64,000 nucleotides of DNA from contig OY365814.1 of assembly GCA_959347315.1 (NCBI GenBank), positions 3,337,661 to 3,401,660 of the forward strand. The letters are read 5' to 3'. The translations under genes and the position numbers were made by a program. The notes beneath the pieces were generated by a model. That model was not told the DNA's origin. It saw only the letters and a program-made list of their open reading frames with translations, and searched no databases. Numbering within the stretch: the first letter of the stretch is position 1; the number at the start of each line of letters is the position of its first letter. The stretch is from Bimastos eiseni (taxonomy: Eukaryota; Annelida; Clitellata; Crassiclitellata; Lumbricidae). Positions 45,750 through 59,799 of this stretch are shown in pieces.

Positions 45750-46250
45750 AATGTGCCTTTCGTTTCCTGAAAAAAATAGTATCTGTGTCCTCGAGTTCGC
45801 TATAGTAATGGTTGAAATCATTCTTAAAACTCAGCAGGGAATGAGATTAGGTTTGAGAGAGGCAAATTTTTGTCTAAAATAACTCTAATGATTAAATCTA
45901 CTTACAATATTTCTTGACACAATATGCACAATGCATAGAAGAACTATAAGAACACATAATAATTATTATTGTATTTCCGTGAATTGTGTAGGATATCAAG
46001 GATAGCCAGAAGGGGCACAAGCCTCGCTTAATTAGGATCACCTTATCTATTTCAATTCCATGTTGCCTGGTTTTGTCGGCTGAAGAGAAATGAGGCTATT
46101 ACTTTATATTTCTTACTAGCTAAAAACATTTACATTTTAAAACAACTTACATGCATCTCGTTCAAATAATAGCCTACTTTAATTACTAAAGTATGGCTAG
46201 TATTTCACCAGTACTTCAAGTAGCTAGGTATAGGGCCTACTGCTTTTTGT
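45750..46250. other. Unassigned intergenic sequence
   Basis: No exon or repeat recognised. Confidence 0.5.
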
Positions 46251-46254
46251 CACC

Positions 46255-46520
46255 CTCCAGTGTCGTATCGCATAAGGTTATGGGATTGCTGCTTTGTTAT
46301 GGCGGCGCCTGTTGCGTCTTGCACCAGAAGACCTTCTCGAGATAGCTACTCTTCCTCAGACGCCCTCCTAGGTTGTCGCTCATTCCGCTCTATTGATCGG
46401 GCTGAGCTTCCCTTCCATTTCAAAAAGGTAGAACCGCATCCTTTATAAGTCGTTGGTCCCTCGCTCTGAAACGAGTCTCCATTTGACGCTGCGCTAGGAT
46501 CCACTCGGATGCGTTTTATG
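46255..46520 (+). mobile_element. Possible LINE C-terminal fragment
   Basis: Plus strand: LLRLAPEDLLEIATLPQTP and then VVGPSL followed by NESPFDAALGST, similar in pattern to the fragment at 1-285. Stops throughout. Confidence 0.35.
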
Positions 46521-46595
46521 CGAACCTCAAGCGTTTAGTGATTATGGGATTTGAAGCAATTTGAGTGGTATAATGGGTGCTTCATAGGGATAAAA

Positions 46596-47410
46596 TGCCC
46601 AAATGTGATAACCTTTACGAAAATGTGAAATTACGGAAAAGTGATCGAATGCAACAAGCTTGTGATATATGTGCAAGAGATAAGTAAAGTGAATGTCTAT
46701 ACAATTTTATTTTTGTATTATATTTGCATATCATTGACATAATATTTTAAAATAAAAAAACAGAATTTTTTTTAAAGTGCTCACATTGGGGCATACGGAT
46801 TAAATGTGAGCACACCTTGGTTAGTAATGTGAGCATACATGATCACACGTATTCCAGGCAGATGCTACAAATGGTCTAATACTAATGCCAATTATAAGGC
46901 CACAGAATCGCCGATAAACCAATTGTCACTTCACATGTAAAAATTTTATTGAGCAAAATGCTAAAAATGTGGCCGCAATGTGAGCATCACACTCACAATA
47001 CGGTCCTTAGGCCTATATGGCGGATAATGGTGCTCACATTTCGGAACTCGCAATCGGCGTATGAAAAAATCCTTACAAATAAACGGAACAAGATAAAAAT
47101 CTGATCATCGTTCACTCATAAAGTGGACATAATACAGATTCTAACAATAACTGTAGGTCCTAGTTATGTCATGGCCAAAATTAGACCAAGTTATCGATCA
47201 TTTACGAAAAGCAAAAAATAAGTTTTGTGTAGGGTTTTAATCTAAAGCACTAGCATTCTGTGAAAAAAAGGAATTTAAAAACTCTTTTAAAAAACTCGTT
47301 ATCGGTCAAGCCCTTTGTCACTATTACGAATATTCACTGAGTGGCGCCACTGCTGATTAAGTGAAATAATCAAAGGTGCTCACATTTGGGCGGTGCTCAC
47401 CTTTGGGCAC
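46596..47410. mobile_element. Candidate MITE with TGCCCAAATGTGA ends
   Basis: The left end reads TGCCCAAATGTGA; the right end, inverted, reads TGCCCAAAGGTGAGCACC followed by a second GCCCAAATGTGAGCACC. Many internal copies of GTGAGCAC or its complement occur. About 810 bp, AT-rich, no ORF. No clear target duplication, so the family is unknown. Confidence 0.5.
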
Positions 47411-48148
47411 TTAAATTATTATTATCTGCCAACAAAGCGTAGCAATATAATACATGTAAAACCTGTATCGAAAAGAACGTCGGAACACTGAAGCAACAGA
47501 AACTTCGTTGCACGTCATGGCAACTCGGTTGGTCTCAGAGGACACGGAATCAAGAACAACGTAAAATAGTCCTAACTACATGTAGTTTACACAAGACCCA
47601 AATAAGGCTCGGAAACTCTTGATAAACGTCTACTAGACAACACTGTTGTCGCCCAACGCAACTTTACCCAATGATTCTAGCTAGCGTCAAAATACCAAGA
47701 GCCCAGACCAAAATAGTCGGCGGCTTATATAGCCCTCTAGCCAACGCCCTATGTCCACACTTTTAGACTACCTACAGTCTAGACATCTGGCTAGCAAATA
47801 ATATTACAAAGCATTGTTATACGACTAGAATGCATTAGAACATGACAAACAATCTAAAAATGTAGGCCTAGTAATGCATAGGGCTTAAACACACGCAGAG
47901 TTGCTACTCTGATCAGGTCCAAAACATGAAATGCATCAAACATTGTATACACCTCTGGTTTGGTTAGTAGGGCTAAGTGAAAGTGAGATACATGCAGTGG
48001 CAAAAATATTTGTGCATAGTTCGCTCATCGTAAAACTAAATATTCACGTAAAAGTTCTCGTATTTAAAGAAGAAAAAGATATCATGCATTTCTCGTTATC
48101 TAAAAAGAAAAAGGGAAATTGAATGCATATGCGTCACACGTCGATTTT

Positions 48149-48594
48149 TCAAGGACGTTGCATTCTTGCAAACCTTGCAGAAATAAAAAAATCATTGAAT
48201 AATTGGACAAAGAATTGAGAAAATTCCACAAGAGTAAGCAATGTTCCTCCGAGAATCAATCCCAAGGCACCGCTAATGTCGCAAACCATAGTGAGAAAAT
48301 CGTAGGCTGGTGATGTTTGGATGTCGACGTAGCTCAGCTGAGAGTAGAAGATATCCAGGTAAACGAGTTCTTTGCTCAGTTTAGACATCGTCAGATTCCT
48401 TCCCTTGAACTGTGTCTTTTGTGAAACGAAATTGAGGAAATGCTGTGACAGAAAACTTGTCGAAATTGAAAACGGATATGTGGGTTGGTAGCACTGGAGA
48501 AGACAATCGCACTCTCGAAAAATGCCGGAATAAATAAACCACTTTGTGAAGTTTGGCAGACAGTAAGTGTATTGGGTAATAGAGCAAACTTTTC
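48149..48594 (-). CDS. Paralog B exon 7: thumb, second membrane segment and C terminus
   Basis: 446 bp from a TTCCAG acceptor to the stop. It encodes KVCSITQYTYC, ECDCLLQC, LVYLDIFYSQLSYVDIQ and SGALGLILGGTLLTLVEF. Filter residues are Gly-Gly-Thr (48242-48250). The Gly pair usual before ALGL is Ser-Gly here. A short tail of about 20 residues follows the membrane segment. Confidence 0.94.
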
Positions 48595-51500
48595 CTGGAA
48601 CTAAATGCACAACACGTTCTGATATCACTACAGATAGATTATTGATTCTATTTTAGGCACAGAGTACCGAAAGCTTCCTGTTGGCACAGTAGAAATAGTA
48701 AAAGCAATTAGATGTGATCTGAATTGTTGAACTCTTAAAATCAGCGCAAATTAATTTAGTTTCAACGACCAGGACGGATGAGAATTTTATATTCTGGAAA
48801 ACAATCCAATGATTCTTGTTCCCATTATCGTAATGCTCCGGTCACATAATTATATGCCATTTAGGTATAAATATCTTAAGTTGACTTTTTGTGTCGCCTG
48901 TATGAAGATGATCACGAATATTAGGGGTGTAACAAGCGGGGGGGGCAGAGGAGGCACCGACCCCCCAGTTTAGAAACTAGAGGGCAAAGCTCTCCCCGCA
49001 GTTTTAGTGCTCAGTGCCCGCCCATGTGCCCCCAAATCGGTTCCTTTTTATGTTTATCCAATGGATTTTTAAGAATACTTTCGTTTAGATAATTTGTCCT
49101 CCCCCCATTTTTCGAATTTCTGGGGGGGACAAAATTCAAAAAGTGGGAGGGCAAAATGATTTTTGAGCTTCGCGCAATATTTTTTAAATTATGCTCCCCA
49201 CTTTCAAAACCTTGTTACACCTCTGATGGATAGACCCACGTTTGTATATCATAGACTAAAAGTTAAAGTGCAGACAAGGAGGGTTCTGTGTCTATAGTCC
49301 GCATGTTCGATTGTCCGAAGATTGCATGGTGTCCGGTCGATAAGTGATAAAATTGCGGTGTTAATGGAAGCTAGTCGATGAACAGAATAATGCTTTGCTG
49401 GAAGCTAGATTGCACCATTATTTCATTCATCCAGCATCCATTTAGGCATTATTCTTTTCATATCAATCCAGTTTTACACATTCTTTTCATCGATTAATTC
49501 AGCTTCTATTTAAATTAATGTTGGACTATCGAACCTTCGGAATATCGAATCTTCGGACTATCGAGCTGACACCCAGACAGGAGAGGACGGAGGATCCATA
49601 GATACAAACAGAGCGAAAATGTCTCTGCCTAGGACCCGGAATTTCAGCTGTCTGGCCTACTAGGAGTAGATAGATATCTGTCATGTTTTAAGCATACAGT
49701 GCGAAAGACATTTTACAAATAAAAGTCATTACACACCTATAGAATACAATGCAAAAGATGTTTTACAAATAATTTTCAGCTCGGTCTTGTCTACAAAGAC
49801 GTTTATAAGGTATTCGCGTACATAATGTGAGTGTATTGCACTTAAACTTTTAAATTATCAGCGCTTATTCATACCGTCGAACTGAATCGGTCGACATTTA
49901 CATTCGGACAGTAAGAAATTCGCCACGCATCGCGTGATGCATTTCATGAATGTATAGTCTTCTGTTGGACAACAATTGCCATAGGGTGAAGGCAACATAG
50001 ACAGCTACAAGCAAAAGAATGCACTTGTACGTTAGTAGGCCTACCGCAAAAATTAGTAGAAACGAGAGTTGGCAGTGCCCAGTTCGATCCGTAACAATAT
50101 CTTCAGATATAGCATTCAACCTTGAGCAGCGTTATCAAGAGCTCAGATTTATGTGAAAACCGTAATTCAAGAATTAATAAATATTAATGTTGACAAGTTA
50201 TACATAGATAATTATAACTGTCTATATAATAGTGGCTTTATGACGTTTACTTACGTTTCTGAGGGAAAATGAAACGGATGTTGAAACTCCTGTTCCTACT
50301 CTGAATCCTACATCCAACATAATAGGCTGATCATGTGGGTCATGCAGGGCAACCTAAAGGAGATAAAAACGCGTACAACTGGTTTGAAACGGTCTACGTA
50401 ATGCTGTAGATAATCTAGCATGTAGGCCTAATATTAAATGTATATGACGCTGGAGTATACAAGATATTGCAAACGAACTTAGTGTAATTTGGAAAATAAA
50501 ATTGATATCTTGCAAGATAAGTAAATGGACCGCAATTAGTAAGATATCGTGCCCGTCCCACATGGTCTAATAAATAGCTGATAGGCCTACCAACTGCACG
50601 GATCATTGAATGCTTTGCCTTGCTGTAGAGCAGCAAAAGGAGCGAGTTTTTCGCTTGATTTTTTAAGAACAACTATGATTTCGTACTAAATTATTCATTC
50701 TTGCAATACATTTTTACACATGATAATTACGACTGAGTTCCAGTTTTGAGTCTTTAATCTCCTACCCAAACTTGAATTTCAAGAAATCGAATGACAAACT
50801 AACAAAGACCACCTCTGTTTTAAATCATATTTCCATTAAAATAATTGAAGGCCTACCCTGAATCCAACAGCTGGAGAGGAGGAAACAACGCAATCAGATT
50901 GATTAACCCATAAAATAAGACGCAGTCCGTTATTGGCTCCGGGCTGAGTCGTTACATAATTCGCTGTAACTGCAAACAATTATATGTAAATGCCTTACTC
51001 TTGAATTGAAGACATCCATCATAGTCATTAATGGATGTTTCAGTAACCCTCCGTTTCCTGCGTCGACCTTGACTGAAGAGAGCTAAATTGGATTGGGTGA
51101 ATGTAAGAAAGGTGAACACCCGACATTATGGTAGAATTGTCGCATTTGTAATCAAATAAGGTCACACGATTTAATATACAAACAGCTCAAATGGCCTATC
51201 TACCCTAAGTGGCATTTAAGCTATATCAACATAGTCCTATATTATAAAGGGGCTTAGCTGGACACAGATAAGACACAGTTTGTTGTTTTACAGTTAAGAA
51301 TGTATAGAATTAGGAAATACTGATTATGCTAACACTGTGATTACATTGTTAACAATTTTCAATTCGGCATGTTATCAATCTCTTTCTAACTGTTTTGGTA
51401 CATAGCTGTCCCGGCCAGCGGTCCCTTGGTTCCCTTAGGTTACCCTTTTGTAGCCCAACTTTGTTAATAATATGAAATATTATCATGTGCTGCTGTAATT

Positions 51501-54500
51501 TTGGAATAATTTTGGGAACGATAAAGAGCTATGCTATGTTACATTACGTTAAAGAAATGACGGGTATTAATAAAGTTTCTCGGAAAGTCGTTGCACAACG
51601 GGAAAGTCTTTCCCTGCTCAAAAGACATAATCCTGTGAAGTGCAGGCGCTTCGAAAACTCGTTGAAACGCGGCGAAGGTAATTCAACGACAAACGAAAGC
51701 ACGGTAGCTTCAACACACTATTTTCAGTCAGATTTAACATTCTCAAGGTCAGTCCAACGGACATTTCAAACATCTTGCTTGGCTAACAGGTCTGCAAGGA
51801 AAACGCGTCCAAACGTCATTCCGAGCACCACACACAAGAAACGTTGCTCGATACTTCTCAACACCCGCAGCTCTAACTAGCGAAGTCTCTAAACAGGCGA
51901 ACTTGTCGAATGTTTGGCTCCATTAAATGCGTTCCAGAAGAATAAATTTTATTACTGGCCGAGTAGCCTACCAACATCGCTTCCATACTCAACTTGCCGA
52001 CTAGAATTCTCCTCTCGTAATGCCGGTCGTTGTGGTAACGTCTCAAAACGTCACGAATAACGTCATGAATAATATCACGCCGAAGTTTGTTGATCAACAT
52101 TTCTTGGGTTTTAAATTACAAATTATTAGCTAGCGCCACTTTGATTAACTAGACGCCAATGTAATTGACTAACTATTTCAGACTACCTATAATTAACTAA
52201 GTGTAATAAATAGTAAGATTGAGAATAGGGCTACTATAATTCGCTACATGAGACCTCCTTCTTTCAAAGACTGTCTACAGGCTTAAGTTAATACATACCT
52301 TATCAACTTATCAAAATTTATCTTTCACACTTATACTATTTCTAGTCAACCTATACAAAATTTAATATAGCCTAATTGTCCTTCACCAATGCTTCTACTT
52401 TTCCAGATAGATATTCACTTTCCATCCTTACATATGCTGTAGGACAAACACATAATTATAGTCCCGTCTATCAATTTGCAAGGAACTTCCTGTAGGCTAC
52501 TATAAAATCTGATATATTTGCGCTACAGTTGACAAAATAAATATAAGAGTCAGACTTGCCCAAGCAAATTGATCTTGATCCCCAGTAGTTAGGATTGTAA
52601 AGTAGCCCTATTGCTTATAGAAAAAGCTCTGCTTTTCGAGACTTCGCTTTTTTTAAATGCATCTATGATTAATTCTGCGTTATACAAGATTAATATTGAA
52701 ATTGCCTGATTGCGATAAAATGTCTGAAATACTAAAGCAGGCAACTACGCGCCATAGCATTAGGCGACGGTCGTAGAACTCCTGTAGATAAACTTTTATA
52801 CGAATCAGAAAATCAGTTATCACCAAAACAGCTAAGTAATCGAAGGATAAAATTAGATGAAACTGAGATTACCAAACAATCCGGCAGGCTCAGAGTAATG
52901 TCTATAATTGTTTACAAATGATCACCTGGATTGAATGATAAACAAAATCCTTGATCAGCTTTGATGGTCTTAATGGCGTCACCTGAATTGCACGGTAGAT
53001 TCCCGAACGAACACTAAAATTGTGATCTCTGCTTGAAATGAACTTAAATTGCAATGAAATATTTATCAAAGAAAAGTCTATTATTTTATTTATGCGTGGA
53101 AGTCTTAAGGATTACAGGCACGGTGGCCAATTTGTTAGAGCGGTCGGTCCGCAACGCTCAGTATGCGCTGAATGTACAGGTTCTACCCCGTCCGAGGATT
53201 CTCTGTGTAGGAACTTTGAGCCAGTCCTTTGCGCACAATTGCTCTGCATTACAACTACAGTTGCGTCGTCGAGAAGTGTGCACTTTTGAGAAAAACTGTT
53301 GGAAGAAGGGAAATATCAAATTTTAGTTATATTGTATTTCATTTGTATTTGTATGTAGCCTATACGTAAAACTTTGCTTGCATCGGAGCATTAACATTTG
53401 ATGCGTGAAGTCTATTGACATGGACAAAATGCCAGAATGGAGCCATGATTCGTAACATTGAAGTTTTGTCATACAAACTAGGTGTTTATAATATTTCTAT
53501 TAATATACAAACTAATTAGTAACGGACAATAACTTCTTTTTCGAACTTAAGCCATATGCTTCTATTCTGCTGAACATTTGTAAAATTATATTGCACTTGT
53601 CACCATTATTTTTAGTGTTCTTGCACATGACAACAGAATGCCAACGATGTCATTCTAACACACAATTCTATTTCGATAAACATTTACTTCAAAAGAAAAT
53701 ATTCTGAATTATAAGCGTGAAACTTTGTCACGATTTTAATTTCATTGCACATGTGATTTTGCTTCATTTGAGCAATTTATTTTACTCTCTTTCGCTTAAT
53801 TTTGGTACATTGCTACACCTGACGTTTGCTTGATAATTTTACAATAACAGAAGTTAATAGTATAACTTTTAACGTCTCAGGTATCCTTCAGGCTCCAAGC
53901 TTTAATACAGTCGCATTATAGATTCTAGTCCTCACTATTATCAATTTTTTTATTATTAAAATTCTAATTACAATTATTTTGATTATTAGTGTTATAATAT
54001 TATAATTATAATTATAATAATAATTATTACTATTATTATTTTAACTGTTAGAGGTTTTCGTCCCCATCGGGCTGAACAAAAGAGCCCCTGAACGCCACTG
54101 CATTAAAACGTTGTGTACAAATAGATAGACGTTGAAAAAGATTAGTTGTTTCGCGAGGGTCTCCCGTTGCCTGTGTCATACGGTGGCCCAGCTCTTGGAG
54201 AAACTCCATTCCAGTACGGTTTATGGGGCCCAGTGATTCGATGGCCACTGGCACAAAATCATGCGTGGTAGGGAGGGATGAGTACTTGATGCACTTTCGT
54301 TCTGCGACATGTTCTGCTGCTCCACCGGCGGTTGATGCTGTCAGATGTACATAAGAGGATGCGCATGTGTGAATGGCTGTTGCGTCCCATGCTAGGTGTC
54401 TGCCTCTCGCCCATGGGATTTATGTGGCGCCATCTGGTCTCTTGCCATCGGTGCGGATCAGTCCCGATGGTTCTCTTGAGCTCGGAATGTCCGCTTTCAA

Positions 54501-55004
54501 GAGAACTCTCCAGATTATTTCATTTATGGCAGAGTGTCGTGCTGCTCTTCCCATTGATCTTCTGCAGACCAGACCGTAATGTCCACCTGGATCGACGCTC
54601 TCCCCGCATTGACATGGATGCGGTGCACAGAGCACTAGTCCTAGGCGAAGTCCTGCCGCAACCCTGACCGCCTCATTGTTTAATCCCAACCCGCAGGATG
54701 CCAAAGGGATAGTCCAAAGCCAGTCTCCGGCGTGCGGGGCAGATAATGCTCGCATTCTGGCTTGACTAAGTGGGTTGTCGCATCCGGACCAGACTTTCGC
54801 TTTATCTTCGTTTATCAAAGGTCTGTCCCAGGTCTTCTGTTGGATCGGAACCGGTATCATCGTCACTGGAAGGAAATCCTTACGAAAGTTGAACATTTCC
54901 TCCTGGTGCACGTCGTTCCACTCTTCCACGGCTAAGATGTCGCCCACGAGCGAGACGGTCGACGCAGCTATAAGTGTTATAATTATTATTTTTATTATTA
55001 TTAC

Positions 55005-55041
<37 letters not shown>

Positions 55042-55087
55042 TCTGGTCTCTCTGGTCCTAACGTGATACAAACATCATCCTTACTAA

Positions 55088-55138
<51 letters not shown>

Positions 55139-56109
55139 CATCATCATTATTATCATTATTATTATTGTTATCATCATTATTATCATTATTATTATTGTTA
55201 TTATTTAGCATGGTAGTGTTGACGAAAAACAGATGGCGTTCCCTCGCTGGACAGCTACCGAGAGTCTTTGGAATAGGTAGCTTGTCTCGAGTGTGTCATG
55301 GGTCACATCCGTCAGCCTTCGTCCCAAATCTAACACAAAGTTCAAACCCTCGGAACTCCAAGCACCACTGGACTCCAGTGCGACCGCCACAAAAGCATGG
55401 GTTCGGGTGATGCGTATTTTGCTCTCTTGGCGAGCTGCACGGTTTGCTGCTTCTCCTGCTGCAGTTGATGTTGCTGTCAGCAGGTATGAAGACGCATAAG
55501 TGTCTGAAACAGTTACATCCCAAGTGAGGCACCTATCACCACGGGATGAGTGTCACGCCGTCCGGTCGCTTGCCATCTTCTCTGGTGAGGCCCAAAGGTT
55601 CCTTCTGAGAAGGGATGCTCGTCCTTCGAAATGATCTATATATTAAGTCATTGAGCATACTGTGTCGTTGTTGTCGGCCTGTGTTTCTTCTGCATGCCAA
55701 ACCATGGAGTCCTCTGGCGTCAACCTTCTCGCCACAGCGACACAGATGAGGCTCACATAATTTCGTTCCGAGTGGAATTCCAACTGCGATCCTAATGACC
55801 TCGTCTGACAATGCAGTAACCGGAGGAGCAAGCAACCAATCTTCCGCGTGTGGTGATCGAGAGGCCAGGAGACGTGCCTGGTCGATTGGATTGTTTACGG
55901 ACGCAAGCAGAGTTCTGCATGCTTTATTTGTCCATCGGCTGTCCCATTCTTTTTGGCGATTAGCGGCCGATCCTGTTGGTGGTTCGGCGCCCGTTTGTTT
56001 TATCCAAAGCGGCATTTACTACTTCGTCAGATGTTTCGGTTGATTCTGGTGGCAGTCTTATTATTAGTATTATTATTATTATCACTAATATTATTATTGT
56101 TATTATTGC

Positions 56110-56161
<52 letters not shown>

Positions 56162-59100
56162 ATTAGACCTACAATTATACCTAGCCCACTATCATTGTCT
56201 ACACAAGAGCGTGCTCACCTCATCCCGGGTCTTATAGGACAGTTTTACGCTTAGTGAAAAACCAGGATAATTATGAGTTAAGGGACTAGCTTGTCATTAA
56301 ATAATTGGTGGCTCATAGCGCTATTCTAACCCTTTGGAAGTGAGGTGGGGCATGACACACCCCATATCTGTTCTGTGTTAGGTATTTTATGGAAAACGTG
56401 AAACCAGTCTTAATTATTTCTTTCTATCTTAATGAATGTGAATTGCGGACACTTTACGGAAACTTCAGGTAACGCAGTCTTTTTTATTACCCACATTTTG
56501 CAATGAAATTTTTTTTTAAATGTGAAATTGAAAAATCTATTAATAGAAAAAAGTATAGGTTTAGTGTCGAACACGATGTAAGAGATCTCTATCTCTATCT
56601 CTTACAACAGCAAGTGAAACTGAGGAGAATTTTGAAAGTGTAGTGAATCAGACAGTATAGTTCGTAACGCAGATATCGGCGCTGATAACGTAACGTTGAG
56701 ACTTAAGACTGAAAAATGTACTTGCCATTTCAACAATAATTGTTGAAAAAGGCTATTTTGTTTGTGATTATTAATACTTTAACTGATAAATGGTAATACA
56801 CTTTATTTTAAGTCACATTTTATGTTTTGTAGTTGACATCGCAACGTGCAAGTATAAAATTTATATTGGGGTTTGTCATACCCACTTCACCCCTAACGTT
56901 ACATTGCTTCACCTCACTGCCAAAGGGCTAAGCGAACAACGACGTCATAAATGTAATACGATGTATTCTTTGAAAGGGTTTGTCATTTAACGCTGACTAC
57001 TTAGTACTAAAACTCAGCGTTTATATGGCGGTAATAATAATAATATTTTTGTTTAATTTCAAGCTGACACACCGCAGGATTATTACAAAAACAGTATGAG
57101 CGAAAGAAGGAAAGAAGTCAACCTTTGGGGGATACGGATCTCGATCTCGGTACCTCAAGCGCTGCGTTCCAGTGTGTTCACCACTACTCTACTCTCCCCC
57201 TCCCCATAATGTCATCTTTGGTCTTACCTCGATCATCTTGTCTTCCATTTTAGTCGCTACAAGATTGGAAAATGATTCCCAATCCATATCGATATTAGAC
57301 AAGTAACGCGCACCAAAACTTTCAGTGAAATCAGTATCCCAAAACGGCGGGTATTGCATTGAAGCCAATTTAGCAGTTTCCGGACCTGAACATTTTTATT
57401 CAAACTTTAAACTGAATAGTCAAAAACTTTCAAGTCAGTGCACAATTACGAAGACAGCTTAAAGAAAAGCATAATAATGATTATATCGATGATAAAAAGT
57501 GTTGCTTAATTTTCTACACGAAAAGATCTAAAGTCTAGTAAATTGAGTATCATCATCTTTTTCCCTTTTTCAAATTGCTACCATTATTCAACTAATTCAG
57601 CGCTCGTTATTTAAAAAGCCAGTAACCTGCGCTGATCTTTCAAGCGGTGCTTCAGAAATATGAAGATTGCGATTACAATTATGAATGCAAAGGCCACGTG
57701 ATTATCATGATGGTGCCTTGCAGGGCACCATGGTTTGAAGATGACGCAGCGTCATAACGATAATATTATAACTGGTATTTAAGTCAAGGGCTGGCAACCA
57801 CCTCTGTTTTTCTTAATTTCTCTATTCACTCTTTTTATCAGTTCTCCAAGATCTTCCTTTTTGGTAACTAATAAAGTTGTATCATCGACATATCTTAAGT
57901 TGTGCATTATCTTTCTTGCTATCTTCACTCCTTCCCTTGCCCGATCTAACTCCGCCTTCCTCGTGGTTCTTTCTGTTGAATAAGCAAGGAGACGATATAT
58001 GGCCATGCCTTATTCCTTTCCCAATTCTGATATTGTCCATCACACCATAGACAGTTCTGACAACTGCCACTTGATCTTGATATAGCGCTAGAAAACATCA
58101 TCAACATCAGCCTCAACGACATACACAGGCTTCAGGACACACTCCCGATCAGAGTTTGTGGAATCTGGGTAAGATAGGTCTCAATTCTGGGAACTTCTAC
58201 CTACTTGGCATCGGCTGCATCGACTTGATCGCTCGTGAGCGACAAATAATGCTCGATGCTCGTCATAGTACTCAACCGAGCGGAGTTGGATAGAGCAACT
58301 CTTGAGCAAGCGAAAAGTGTAGAATTAACCGCTGATAGAAACCGTCAGGTTTTCGTCGCATAGAGCGATCTTTTCAGCAAGGCCAGGATAGGTACGGTTA
58401 CCTCTCCTCATTGCGGGGGACTGACTAATAACTATCCCATTGACCTAATGTGGCTTGGATTTAAACAATGAGGCGGTCCCAGTGGTTGTTGGATTGCGCC
58501 TGGGGTTGGATCTGTGTGCCCCACACCAGTGTCAATGCGAAGAGATCGCCGACCCAAGAGGCCACCATCGGTTGGTTTGCAGACGATTAGAGGGATGAGC
58601 CTTAATTTTTCTGACCACATCACCCAGCTATCTCTCATCTGCTATAAGCATATCCGTGATCTTTGTCGACTGCACCCATTACTCAACTACAAGACTGCCT
58701 GTACAATAACCACATCAATCGTTCATTTAAAACTTGTCTACTGTAATTGTCTCTTTCACAAAATCGACTCTTCGCAAATAAAACGCCTCCAAACAATTCA
58801 GAACGCTCTTGCTCGAGTAGTCACCAAAACTCCAAAACATCATCATATTACTCCTGTTCTCAAATCACTTCATTGGCTCAAAGTCCCTCAACGCATCCAC
58901 TACTAAATTGTAACTATCACCTAAAACGCAATTCAAACCTCACAACCCTCTTACACCATCAGATACTCACAATCCAACCGCCTGGATCAACTTCGTCCTT
59001 CGTCATATCTTTCTCTATCTCGACCTCCAGTCTCATCGTCCTTGAAATTTCGCTCATCACCACATATCACCTCAAATTTTAACCTCCCCGCTTTCATTAG

Positions 59101-59799
59101 TGTCTGCCACTTTCATTCACGACTGAAACTCGATCTCTTCACAGTTTCCTATCCAGACTCTACTCCTGCGCGACAATATGACTACCCTCATTACCGAGTG
59201 CCACCGTAGCACCATGCTGTCTCCTCGGCATGACCTCCGGATTTTGACCTGGCACCGGGAAGAAGGGAGAGGATTGACTATTGCTAACTTGATTTGGTAT
59301 AGCGCTGGTGAATAAGCTGGTATCCCTGACGTGGCCTTTGCGGACGCTAAGAAATTTTCGATGATTTACATTACATTACAGCCTGGGACTTTGCGCTCAA
59401 TGATTTAGTGTGGAGAGAACTCGTCAAGGCCGATATCCCCGTCTCGAAGACAAGAAGAGACGGCAAAAACCTGACGGAGCTACCTACATCCAATGGGCCA
59501 GAGGCAAATACATCGCCTAGGACTTCACATCAATCCACATTTGCTTGTTCTCATATATCCACCTGTCGTCATCGGTACCTTGAGCGGCTGCTGAGCATGT
59601 AGCGGATAGGCAGTGCAACAAGTTCGCCAAGCTGCCTGTCTCCCATAAGTTTCTGCCTATGATTGCGATTGAGACAAATCAACTGCGCGTGTCCCAAGTT
59701 CCTGGTGTGTCTAGGTCAATTTTGATGACAGATTCGTTGGCAATGCCAATGATGAATAATACCATATGTGACATAATAATAATAATGGTAATAATAATG

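Noticed and set aside
51485..52100. ORFs of 131 (plus) and 75 (minus) codons in intron 3 of paralog B
   Set aside because: No motif, no splice context, and they use alternative starts or lack support; not called as genes.
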